Source: Bryobacteraceae bacterium
GTDB taxonomy: Bacteria > Acidobacteriota > Terriglobia > Bryobacterales > Bryobacteraceae
Assembly: GCA_041394945.1 (NCBI GenBank)
Contig: JAWKHH010000004.1
Coordinates: 806,001-870,000, forward strand
Length of the DNA stretch: 64,000 nucleotides
Direction of reading: 5' to 3'
The notes under the pieces were generated by a model. The model was not told where the DNA came from. It was given only the letters and a program-made list of their open reading frames with translations, and searched no databases. Position 1 is the first letter of the stretch. Each line of letters begins with the position of its first letter. Made by a program: the position numbers and the translations under genes. Below, piece by piece: positions 25,827 through 33,548 of this stretch.

Positions 25827-27305
25827 TTAGCGTCCCCTCAATCCCCTGTCGACAAGGTTGCGGGTGATTTGTTGGACGCGCCGGTCGGTCCCCTGCGGTC
25901 GAACCCAATGCGACCACGGTAGTACATGACCTGGCGGCGACGAAAGCCCCTGCGCCCACCAGATCGTAGCGGCGTTGAACACAAAGTTCCCTCGATCACC
26001 CGGATAAATCGTTGCCGTCCATTCTACAGGAGTCGAGCCGCCTCGGAGGGCGTCCCCCTTCGCCACTACTTCCAGCCCGGGAATGTCGGCCGGGTCGCCA
26101 TGGAACTCCCATCCCACCAGCCCGGGAATCGCCTCGCCTCGTTTCATCTCCGTGCCGCTAAATATCCAATGCCGCGGGTTGGAGCAGATCCAGTCCCCGC
26201 CGCCGTTGAAAGGATAAATGCTATGCGCGCCGATCAGCCTGTTCGCCTTCGGCCCCTCCATCGGAAACGGTTCCTTGAACCAACTGCCAAAGTCGCCGTA
26301 GACGCCGCCGAACACGCCCTCCCGCGAGAGGATCCGCTTCGGCCGCCCGTCGTGGCTCGGCTGGTAAGGCGTCACGCCCATCACGGCGTTTCCGCTGAGA
26401 TAGAGATGAGTCACGCCGGCCTTCACCGACGCCAGTGCGCCGTCGTACTGCCGCGGGTCCCAATACTCGTCGTGGCCCACGCTCATGAAGATCCGCCCGC
26501 GCAGAAACTGCCCGGGATCGGTCATGTCGGAGTTACTCGCATAAGTGACGTCGTAGCCGTGCTGCTCGAGCCAGTACGCGAGCGGAAACTCCCATAGCAG
26601 AAATTCGCCGGAACCCACCGAGAGCGGATGGTCGAAGATCTGCGGATACTTCCCGTACGGCCGGTCGAAACTCGCCGCCACTCCCGGCGCCCAAGGATGG
26701 CGCGGATCTGTGTAAAGCGAATAATCGTCGGGCCAGCGGTTGTAGGCCGCCCACGTGTTGTCGGAAACCTGAAAGACCACGCCCGCCTTGCGCCGGTCCC
26801 GGACGACGAAGATCACGTAGCTCTGCCACGGATGTTCGCTTCGCGCCTCGGCCACGCACTGGAGCAGCCCCAAGTAGACGCCGCTCGGCCAGTCCGCTGG
26901 AATCCGCAGCTCGGCAGATGGCTCCCAGCGGCACTCGCGCAGCCGCTTGTCACCCGCTACCGGCGCCGGCTGCTTCTTGCCGCCGATCGGGCCGAGTACG
27001 GTCATCCGCCTCGCCCCCGCGCCCCCGTAGTAGCCCATCCGAAAGATGTCGATCTTGAAACGCCGCGCTGGATCGGTGCTCACGAAGATGTGCAGCGTGT
27101 CGCCCGCCTCCACGCTTTGGTGGGAGCAATAACCCTCGATCAGCGAAGTGCGGAACCCTTTGCCCTCGTTGGTGCGAATCTTCGTGGCGAGCCATTCCCG
27201 CGTGCCTGTCCGCGCGTTCTCACGACGGATGGTATCCGGAGCCGCGGCAACGGCTGGCGCGAGCGCCATCCCGGCCAGGTCGCGCCGGCGAATCTGAAAA
27301 GGCAT
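25827..27305 (-). CDS. Tat-exported N,N-dimethylformamidase large-subunit-like protein
   Basis: The 492-residue protein starts with a Tat-type signal (IRRRDLAGMALAPAVAAA, about residues 4-21). The body matches the family related to the C-terminal part of the N,N-dimethylformamidase beta subunit. Visible blocks include FRMGYYGG, SDNTWAAYNRWPDD, a SNSDM stretch, and the conserved SVGHDEYW that marks the glutamine-amidotransferase-like core. True DMFases are iron-dependent amide hydrolases, but whether this one cleaves amides is unknown. The start at MPFQIRRRD is chosen because it places the twin arginines correctly. The aldehyde dehydrogenase gene follows immediately. Confidence 0.75.
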   Translation of the reverse strand: MPFQIRRRDLAGMALAPAVAAAPDTIRRENARTGTREWLATKIRTNEGKGFRTSLIEGYCSHQSVEAGDTLHIFVSTDPARRFKIDIFRMGYYGGAGARRMTVLGPIGGKKQPAPVAGDKRLRECRWEPSAELRIPADWPSGVYLGLLQCVAEARSEHPWQSYVIFVVRDRRKAGVVFQVSDNTWAAYNRWPDDYSLYTDPRHPWAPGVAASFDRPYGKYPQIFDHPLSVGSGEFLLWEFPLAYWLEQHGYDVTYASNSDMTDPGQFLRGRIFMSVGHDEYWDPRQYDGALASVKAGVTHLYLSGNAVMGVTPYQPSHDGRPKRILSREGVFGGVYGDFGSWFKEPFPMEGPKANRLIGAHSIYPFNGGGDWICSNPRHWIFSGTEMKRGEAIPGLVGWEFHGDPADIPGLEVVAKGDALRGGSTPVEWTATIYPGDRGNFVFNAATIWWAQGLSSPPGHVLPWSHWVRPQGTDRRVQQITRNLVDRGLRGR

Positions 27306-27353
27306 TGACCCACATTGGACCACACGTCGCGCGGGCGCTCAACACGTTCGCGA

Positions 27354-28133
27354 TCAGGGAGTCTCGACCACCGGACGAATCGAGCGCGCCTGTCCGGTGG
27401 CGGTATCCACGTCCACCACCACACCGTGCAGTTCCGGGCGGCCGCGCGCCGCCTCCATGCGCACCGGCATGCCGCGCACGAACTTCAGCAGCACCGGCTC
27501 TTTCTCAACGCCGATGACGGAGTCGTATGGCCCGGTCATCCCGGCGTCCGTGAGATACGCCGTCCCGTTCGGCAGCACCCGTGCGTCCGCCGTTGGTACG
27601 TGCGTGTGCGTGCCCACCACCGCCGTCACCCGGCCGTCCAGGTGCCACCCCATCGCGATCTTCTCGCTGGTGGCCTCGGCGTGGAAATCGACGAAACGCA
27701 CCTTCACTTCGGCCGGCAGACTCGCGAGCAACTCGTCCGCTTTGCGGAACGGACAGTCGATCGGCAGCATATGCGTCCGCCCCTGCAGATTGATCACCGC
27801 GCATCTTGTCCCGTCGCGCGCCTTCAGTACGTGCATGCCCTTGCCCGGATCGTCCGGCGGGTAGTTGGCCGGGCGCAGCAGCAGCGGTTGCCGGTCGATA
27901 TAGTCGTAGATCTCGCGCCGGTCCCACACGTGGTTGCCCGTGGTCATCACGTCCACGCCCAGCTTCAGCATCTCATCGGCGATCTGGGGCGTCACCCCGA
28001 AGCCGCCCGCCGAGTTCTCCACGTTCGCGATCACCAGGCCGATTTCTTCGCGATCCACGATATGCGAAAGCCGCATGCTCACCATATCGCGCCCCGCCGA
28101 AGCGAAGATGTCGCCGATAAACAGAATGTTCAC
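27354..28133 (-). CDS. ymdB: YmdB-family metallophosphoesterase (TIGR00282)
   Basis: The 259-residue protein has the complete metallophosphoesterase set for this family: IGDIFASAGRDMV at the N-terminus, NVENSAGGFG, TTGNHVWD, DFHAEATSEK and GTHTHVPTAD. Bacillus YmdB hydrolyses 2',3'-cyclic nucleotides and affects RNA turnover and biofilm choice. Length is normal. It follows the tsaC-type gene by ten bases on the same strand. Confidence 0.92.
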   Translation of the reverse strand: MNILFIGDIFASAGRDMVSMRLSHIVDREEIGLVIANVENSAGGFGVTPQIADEMLKLGVDVMTTGNHVWDRREIYDYIDRQPLLLRPANYPPDDPGKGMHVLKARDGTRCAVINLQGRTHMLPIDCPFRKADELLASLPAEVKVRFVDFHAEATSEKIAMGWHLDGRVTAVVGTHTHVPTADARVLPNGTAYLTDAGMTGPYDSVIGVEKEPVLLKFVRGMPVRMEAARGRPELHGVVVDVDTATGQARSIRPVVETP

Positions 28134-28143
28134 TGCGTCCGGT

Positions 28144-28782
28144 TCAGACTCCTTTTAGGCACTCGGCGATCTCCCGTTCCGGGATCGCTCCCTCTCGAAT
28201 CACCTTCCACCACGGCTCCGTGATGTCGATGGTGGTGGGGCCGCTGCCGACACACGCGCCCCCGTCCAGCACGAGGTCCAGTCGGCCGTCCATCGTGCCA
28301 AACACTTCGATGCCGGTGCGGCACGTCGGTTGTCCGCTGAGATTCGCGCTCGTGCAGATGAGCGGCTGGCCCAGCCACTCGATCAGTCCGTTGACCACCG
28401 GTGAGCGGACCTGCCGCAGCGCCAGCCGTCCCGTGTTGCCGGTGACCTTCAGCGGCACCTTCGCGGACGCCCGCACGATCATCGTGAGCGGGCCCGGCCA
28501 GAAGCGCCGCGCCAGAACCAGGAAGCGCTTCGATACCTCGCCGATCAGGTCCTCGGCCATCAGGTGGTCGTCCACCACCATCGGCAGCGCTTGCGTGAAC
28601 TCGCGCCCCTTGGCCTCGAAGACGCGCTGAACGGCTTGCAGGTTGAACGGGTCGGCAATGAGGGCGTAGAGAGCGTCGGTGGGCGTCGCCACGATCCCTC
28701 CGCGGCGGATGATCGCTCCGGCGCGTGCCAGAGCCTCTTTCGCCGGGTGCTCGGCGTCGACTTCTATCAGATCGGTGACCAC
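28144..28782 (-). CDS. L-threonylcarbamoyladenylate synthase (Sua5/YciO/YrdC family)
   Basis: This 212-residue YrdC-domain protein makes the threonylcarbamoyl-AMP used for the universal t6A37 tRNA modification. The nucleotide/threonine-binding start RGGIVATPTDALYALIADPF, the KGRxFxxALPMVV-like loop (KGREFTQALP) and the C-terminal TSANLSGQP are present. A GTG at 28782, two bases after the mutM stop, is taken as start. The frame is open further upstream but that is mutM shadow. PTDAL replaces the more common PTDT, so a YciO-like paralogue is possible. Confidence 0.87.
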   Translation of the reverse strand: MVTDLIEVDAEHPAKEALARAGAIIRRGGIVATPTDALYALIADPFNLQAVQRVFEAKGREFTQALPMVVDDHLMAEDLIGEVSKRFLVLARRFWPGPLTMIVRASAKVPLKVTGNTGRLALRQVRSPVVNGLIEWLGQPLICTSANLSGQPTCRTGIEVFGTMDGRLDLVLDGGACVGSGPTTIDITEPWWKVIREGAIPEREIAECLKGV

Positions 28783-28784
28783 AA

Positions 28785-29576
28785 TTACCTTTGGCAGCCG
28801 GGACAATAATACGTCGACCGGCCCCCCTGCCGGATCCGCAGTATCCGCCGGCCACAGGCCTCGCACGGCTCCCCTTCGCGGCCATAAACCGCGCAGGGGA
28901 ATTCCCCAGCCTCGGCGAACTCACCCGGCCGTGAGTACGCGGCTATGGCCGATTGTACCGCAAGCGTCAGAACGTTCACAATCGCCTCATGGAGCGCGCG
29001 GAGCTTGGGAACGCTCTGTCTTTGCATGAGCTTGCGCGGATTCACCCGGGCCGCGTACAGCGCCTCGGCGGCGTAGATGTTGCCGAGACCGGCCACGCGA
29101 GCCTGATCCATCAGAAACAGCTTCGCCGGCTGGCGGGACTCCTTTGCCTTTTCGATGAACCACGCGGCCGTGAACGCCGGTGAAAGCGGCTCCGGGCCGA
29201 GCTTCGCCATTTCTACATCCACCGCCTCCGAAGGCCGCGCCTCCATCCGCGCCAGCGCCCTCGGGTCTTCGAGCACCATCGCTGAGCCGTCGTCGAGTGC
29301 GAACACCACGCGCGCCGCGGCGGAGGCGAACCGATGGTCCCGGATCGCGAACAGATTCCCGGACATTCGCAGATGGGTGTGTACGGTGACGCCGCCATCC
29401 AACCGGACGAGGATGTGCTTCCCGGCGCGGTCCACGCCATGGATCGGGCGGCCCTCCACCGCCGCCCTCGTCGACGGCGCCGCGCACCGGGAAATTCGTG
29501 CTTCGACGATCGTCCGCCCTGTGACCGCGGGCCGCAGCCGCCGGCAGACCGCTTCGACTTCGGGGAGTTCCGGCAT
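28785..29576 (-). CDS. mutM: formamidopyrimidine-DNA glycosylase
   Basis: This 263-residue Fpg removes oxidised purines and nicks the site. The mature N-terminus PELPEVE supplies the catalytic proline and glutamate. The GKHILVRL lysine stretch, the VAGLGNIYAAEAL helix-two-turn-helix region and a C-terminal zinc finger (CEACGRRI...YYCPGC) are all present. It lies five bases after the SAM hydrolase gene and is followed by the tsaC-type gene, so the three are an operon. Confidence 0.95.
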   Translation of the reverse strand: MPELPEVEAVCRRLRPAVTGRTIVEARISRCAAPSTRAAVEGRPIHGVDRAGKHILVRLDGGVTVHTHLRMSGNLFAIRDHRFASAAARVVFALDDGSAMVLEDPRALARMEARPSEAVDVEMAKLGPEPLSPAFTAAWFIEKAKESRQPAKLFLMDQARVAGLGNIYAAEALYAARVNPRKLMQRQSVPKLRALHEAIVNVLTLAVQSAIAAYSRPGEFAEAGEFPCAVYGREGEPCEACGRRILRIRQGGRSTYYCPGCQR

Positions 29577-29581
29577 CGGCT

Positions 29582-30364
29582 TCAGTAGATCGACAGCTCG
29601 ACCGGCGTGCCCGCCGCGATCCCCAGCTTCTTTGCCGCCGATGCCTGGTTGGCGGCAATCTCCAGATAGCCGGAGCTGCCGATGATCACCACTGCCTCGC
29701 CCGCCGTTGCCTCCGCGAATGTGGTGACCAGCTTTTCAATAGCGTGCACGCCGGCCAGCAGCACGATGGGCCGCTCGCGCACGGTGGGGAATTCGTCGAT
29801 GTGCAGATTGGTGATGAGGTTGCCGAAGCGGTCGGCTTTCACCACCGATCCCGCCCAGCAGCGTTTGTCGGTGCGAATGGGGCCGATGCCGGACGGGCGA
29901 AGGTAGTCGTCGACCGCCCGCCCCATCGACGATGGCCGCGCACCCTTGGCCAGATGCGCGGCGGCCGGCGCGAAGATGTCGCGTCCGTGGAAGGTGGCGC
30001 TCGGCGTAGGCCGGAAATACTTCGACGCGGTAAGGTGCCGCACCTTGCTGCCCGGACGCGAATAGATCATCCCGAAAAGCCCGTTGTCCGGCCCGATGAA
30101 GTACTGCCCGCCGGACTCGACCAGCAGCGGACGCCGCTCCGTGCCTACTCCCGGGTCCACAACGCCCACATGAATCGTCTTCGGTGGGAACGTGCGGCAG
30201 GCTTCGGCGATCGTGAAGGCGCCCTCGGCGACGTCGAATGCCGTCACGTTGTGAGTCACGTCGACGACTGTGGCGCGCGGCGCGATCGAAAGAATCACGC
30301 CCTTCATGGACGCGACGAAATGGTCCGACTCGCCGAAGTCGGTCGTCAATGTGATAATCGCCAT
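29582..30364 (-). CDS. SAM hydrolase / S-adenosyl-L-methionine hydroxide adenosyltransferase (DUF62)
   Basis: This 260-residue protein of the fluorinase/chlorinase-like family shows ITLTTDFGESDHFV at the N-terminus, the VDPGVGTERRP motif, GPDNGLF, FHGRDIFAPAAA and a C-terminal DRFGNLITN. Members studied outside the halogenases hydrolyse SAM to adenosine and methionine. The halogenase-specific insertion is not evident. It is divergent from the cysteine desulfurase gene with only 25 bases between start codons. Confidence 0.9.
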   Translation of the reverse strand: MAIITLTTDFGESDHFVASMKGVILSIAPRATVVDVTHNVTAFDVAEGAFTIAEACRTFPPKTIHVGVVDPGVGTERRPLLVESGGQYFIGPDNGLFGMIYSRPGSKVRHLTASKYFRPTPSATFHGRDIFAPAAAHLAKGARPSSMGRAVDDYLRPSGIGPIRTDKRCWAGSVVKADRFGNLITNLHIDEFPTVRERPIVLLAGVHAIEKLVTTFAEATAGEAVVIIGSSGYLEIAANQASAAKKLGIAAGTPVELSIY

Positions 30365-30372
30365 TTAAACTA

Positions 30373-30378
30373 AAAATA
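30373..30378 (-). promoter_or_regulatory. -10-like box close to SAM hydrolase start
   Basis: TATTTT on the minus strand ends eight bases before the ATG at 30364. It sits in an unusually AT-rich 25-base divergent spacer. Confidence 0.4.
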
Positions 30379-30389
30379 CAGGAAGCCCC

Positions 30390-31541
30390 GTGCCCCGCAT
30401 TTACCTCGATCATAACGCGACCACCCCGGTTTCCCCGGACGTTGCCCGAGTGTTCGCCGAGGCCGTGGCGCGGGAATACGGGAACGCGTCGAGCGTGCAT
30501 CAGGAGGGCCAGACGGCGCGGCGTGCCCTTGACGGGGCGCGCGGGCAGGTGGCGGCGCGGATCGGCGCGCACGCCAGGGAGATGGTGTTCACCAGCGGTG
30601 GGACCGAGTCTGTGAATCTCGCCGTGCTCGGCTATGTGCGGGCGCTCGGGCGCCGGAACGCGCACGTTGTGACCTCCGCCATCGAGCATCCGGCCGTGCT
30701 CAACGCGGCGCGGCAGCTTGAACGCGAGGGCCGCCGCGTTTCGTTCGTAGCGCCTGGCCGCGACGGCGTGGTCGATCCCGCGTCGGTGGAAGCGGCGATG
30801 ACGCCCGAGACGGTCCTGGTATCCGTGGCGCACGCCAACAACGAAACCGGCGCGATTCAACCGGTGGCCGATATCGCAGTCATTGCGCGCGCCCGCGGAA
30901 TCGCCATGCACAGCGACGGCGTCCAGGCAGCCGGCAAGATCCCGGTGGACGTGGCTGCGCTCGGCGTCGACCTCTACTCGATCAGCGGGCACAAGTTCCA
31001 TGCGCCGAAGGGAAGCGGGGCCTTGTGGGTTCGTTCCGGCGTGAAACTCGAGCCTCTCCAGTGGGGCGGACGCCACGAACACGGCCGCCGCCCGGGGACC
31101 GAAAACGTGCCCGGCGCCGTGGCGATGGGCGCGGCCGCGGCCGCCATCGCCGACGCCGATCTCGCGCCCTTGCGGGACCGGCTTGAGCGCGCCATTCTCG
31201 CGGCCATCCCCGGCGTCGCGGTAAACGGCGCCGGCGCGCCGCGCCTGCCCAACACGAGCAATCTCACCTTCGATGGAATCGAGGGCGAAGCGCTGGTGAT
31301 CGCGCTCGATCTGCGCGGCTTCGCGATCTCGTCCGGCTCGGCTTGCTCGAGCGGCGCCGTGGAGCCGTCTCACGTCTTGCTGGCGATGGGGCGCACGCCG
31401 CGCGAGGCGCGATCGAGCATCCGAGTGTCGCTAGGGGCGGGGAACACTCGCGAAGAAGTCGACGCGTTCGTGGAGTCTCTCTCCGCGGCCGTCGGCCACC
31501 TTCGCCGCCTTTCGCCGGACTACGTACCCGCTCATGCCTGA
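30390..31541 (+). CDS. cysteine desulfurase, NifS/IscS family
   Basis: This 383-residue PLP enzyme mobilises sulfur from cysteine. The PLP lysine is in SISGHKFHAPKG (near residue 200) and the active-site cysteine is in SSGSACSSGA (near residue 320), giving the flexible-loop IscS/NifS group. The GTG start at 30390 has an AGGAAG Shine-Dalgarno site (30380-30385). The stop lies inside mnmA, an eight-base overlap, so the enzyme probably supplies persulfide sulfur for tRNA thiolation. No IscU or scaffold genes are adjacent. Confidence 0.94.
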   Translation: MPRIYLDHNATTPVSPDVARVFAEAVAREYGNASSVHQEGQTARRALDGARGQVAARIGAHAREMVFTSGGTESVNLAVLGYVRALGRRNAHVVTSAIEHPAVLNAARQLEREGRRVSFVAPGRDGVVDPASVEAAMTPETVLVSVAHANNETGAIQPVADIAVIARARGIAMHSDGVQAAGKIPVDVAALGVDLYSISGHKFHAPKGSGALWVRSGVKLEPLQWGGRHEHGRRPGTENVPGAVAMGAAAAAIADADLAPLRDRLERAILAAIPGVAVNGAGAPRLPNTSNLTFDGIEGEALVIALDLRGFAISSGSACSSGAVEPSHVLLAMGRTPREARSSIRVSLGAGNTREEVDAFVESLSAAVGHLRRLSPDYVPAHA

Positions 31542-32652
31542 TTCCCCTCTTGTCGCCGTGGCCATGTCGGGCGGAGTGGATAGCTCCGTCGTCGCGGCCA
31601 TGCTCCATCGCGACGGCGTTCCCGTGGTCGGACTCACCATGCAGCTTTGGAATCAGCGGCGGTTGCCTTCGCTCGTTCCGGATGGCGCCTCGCCCAGCGG
31701 ACGCTGCTGCTCGCTCGACGATGTCTACGACGCGCGTCAGGTGGCGGCCCACATCGGGATCCCCTACTATGTAGTGAATTTCGAGGAACGCTTCGAGGAC
31801 CAGGTGGTGAAGCCCTTCATCGCCGACTATCTCGCCGGCCGCACGCCGATCCCCTGCACGCACTGCAACACCTTCGTGAAGTTCGACGACTTCATCGACC
31901 TCGCCCGCGGGCTTGGCGCCGAGGCGATCGCCACCGGGCACTATGCGCGCATCGATCGCGACCCCGCCACCGGCCGATACCGCCTGCTCCGCGCCGTCGA
32001 CGATGCCAAGGATCAAACCTATTTCCTCTTCGGGCTGACCCAGGCGCAGCTGTCTCGGACACGGTTCCCGCTCGGCGGCATGGTCAAACCCGACGTCCGG
32101 CGCCTCGCGGCCGAGTTCGACATCCCGGTCGCCGCCAAGAACGACTCGCAGGAGATCTGCTTCGTCCCCAACGGCGACTACGCCGCGTTCATTGACGCCT
32201 ACTTCCGGGAACGAGGGAACGAACCAAACGAGGCGCGCGGCGAAATCGTGGATACCGCCGGACGCGTGCTCGGCGAACACGCCGGCGTGCACCGCTATAC
32301 CGTGGGACAGCGCAAGGGGCTCGGCATCGCCGCCGGCGAGCCGCTCTACGTGATCGCCACGGAACCGGACGCGCGCCGCGTGGTGGTCGGTTCGAACGAG
32401 GATCTCCTTTGCGCGGAGTTCGTTGCGGCGCGGGTGAACTGGCTGTCGATCGAGACGCCGGCGGCATCCGTCCGGGCGCATGTGCGGATTCGCAACAAGC
32501 ATATTCCGGCGCCAGCCACGATCCACCCCGCCGGAGAGGACTTGGCGCGCGTGCGTTTCGATGAGCCGCAGCGGGCGGTGACGCCGGGTCAGGGGGCGGT
32601 TTTCTACGACGGGGACGTGGTGCTCGGCGGCGGTTGGATCGAACCCAAGTGA
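31534..32652 (+). CDS. mnmA: tRNA-uridine 2-sulfurtransferase
   Basis: This 372-residue protein installs the 2-thio group on U34 of Lys, Glu and Gln tRNAs. The PP-loop AMSGGVDSS is at residues 9-17. Catalytic cysteines lie in the PCTHCN stretch and in SQEICFVPNGDY. The C-terminal GQRKGLGI and VLGGG segments are typical. It overlaps the cysteine desulfurase gene, forming a sulfur-relay pair, and its stop overlaps the next gene by four bases. Confidence 0.96.
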   Translation: MPDSPLVAVAMSGGVDSSVVAAMLHRDGVPVVGLTMQLWNQRRLPSLVPDGASPSGRCCSLDDVYDARQVAAHIGIPYYVVNFEERFEDQVVKPFIADYLAGRTPIPCTHCNTFVKFDDFIDLARGLGAEAIATGHYARIDRDPATGRYRLLRAVDDAKDQTYFLFGLTQAQLSRTRFPLGGMVKPDVRRLAAEFDIPVAAKNDSQEICFVPNGDYAAFIDAYFRERGNEPNEARGEIVDTAGRVLGEHAGVHRYTVGQRKGLGIAAGEPLYVIATEPDARRVVVGSNEDLLCAEFVAARVNWLSIETPAASVRAHVRIRNKHIPAPATIHPAGEDLARVRFDEPQRAVTPGQGAVFYDGDVVLGGGWIEPK

Positions 32653-33548
32653 AGCAGCGATCGGCCGTCAGAACGTGGCTCGAGTATGCGGCCACGCGCG
32701 CCGTTGTCGCGACGCTCGCGCATGCCCCGCGTCCGTTGGCCGAGCGGCTGGCGCGTGTCTACGCTTCGTTGCTCGACGCGGTGATCCCGCGTCTCCGCCG
32801 CACGGCGCTAACCAATCTGGCGCTCGCGATGCCGTCGCTTGACGCCGCGGCGCGCACGCGTATCGCCGACGGCTCGTTTGCGTCGATCGGGCGTATTCTG
32901 CTGGCGATGGCGCGGTTTCCCTCGATCGGCTCCGCCAATGTCCGCGAGTGGATCGACTACGACGGCCGCGAGCACTATGACCGCGCCCTCGAGCAAGGCC
33001 GCGGCGTGCTCTTCGCCACCGCGCACTTGGGCAACTGGGAGCTGAGCGCGTTCGCTCACGCGATCATGGCCAAGCCGATGCACATCGTCGTCCGGGGTCT
33101 CGACAACCCGCGCGTGGACGCGTTGGTGGCGCGCCTGCGGAAGCTCTCAGGAAATCACGTGATCGACAAGCGCGACTTCGCGCGGGGCATTCTCCGGGCG
33201 CTGGCGCGCAACGAAGCCGTTGGGATCCTCATTGACCAGAACGTTGCGGCTTCCGAGGGCGTTTTTGTCGATTTCTTCGGAGTGAAGGCGTGCGTCTCGT
33301 CCGGGATCGCACGGATCGCCGCGCGAACGGGCGCGCCGGTGATTCCCGGTTTCGCTGTTTGGGATCGCGGGCTCGGGCGCTACGTGTTGAAGTTCTACCC
33401 GCCGGTGGCGATCACCGGGGACGAACCGGCGGACACGGCCGCCATTCACGGGGCGCTCGAAGCCGCGATCCGCGAGTATCCGGACCAGTGGCTCTGGATG
33501 CATCGGCGATGGAAGACCCGCCCGCCGGGCGGGCCTCCTGTCTATTGA
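32649..33548 (+). CDS. lysophospholipid acyltransferase, LpxL/HtrB-like
   Basis: This 299-residue LPLAT protein has the HX4E active-site motif HLGNWE near residue 124 and a hydrophobic/basic N-terminal part typical of lauroyl/myristoyl acyltransferases acting on lipid A precursors. The DQNVAASEGVFVDFFG stretch matches the second conserved block, and the end (QWLWMHRRWKTRP) is characteristic. The GTG at 32649 overlaps the mnmA stop (GTGA); a TTG at 32634 is less likely. It ends in a seven-base convergent overlap with the TIGR03437 gene. The lipid substrate is unknown. Confidence 0.88.
   Translation: MKQRSAVRTWLEYAATRAVVATLAHAPRPLAERLARVYASLLDAVIPRLRRTALTNLALAMPSLDAAARTRIADGSFASIGRILLAMARFPSIGSANVREWIDYDGREHYDRALEQGRGVLFATAHLGNWELSAFAHAIMAKPMHIVVRGLDNPRVDALVARLRKLSGNHVIDKRDFARGILRALARNEAVGILIDQNVAASEGVFVDFFGVKACVSSGIARIAARTGAPVIPGFAVWDRGLGRYVLKFYPPVAITGDEPADTAAIHGALEAAIREYPDQWLWMHRRWKTRPPGGPPVY

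Noticed and set aside
29736..31373. 545-residue open frame on the minus strand across SAM hydrolase and cysteine desulfurase
   Set aside because: It overlaps two well-supported genes in other frames and its Arg/Gly/Ala-rich sequence shows no domain.
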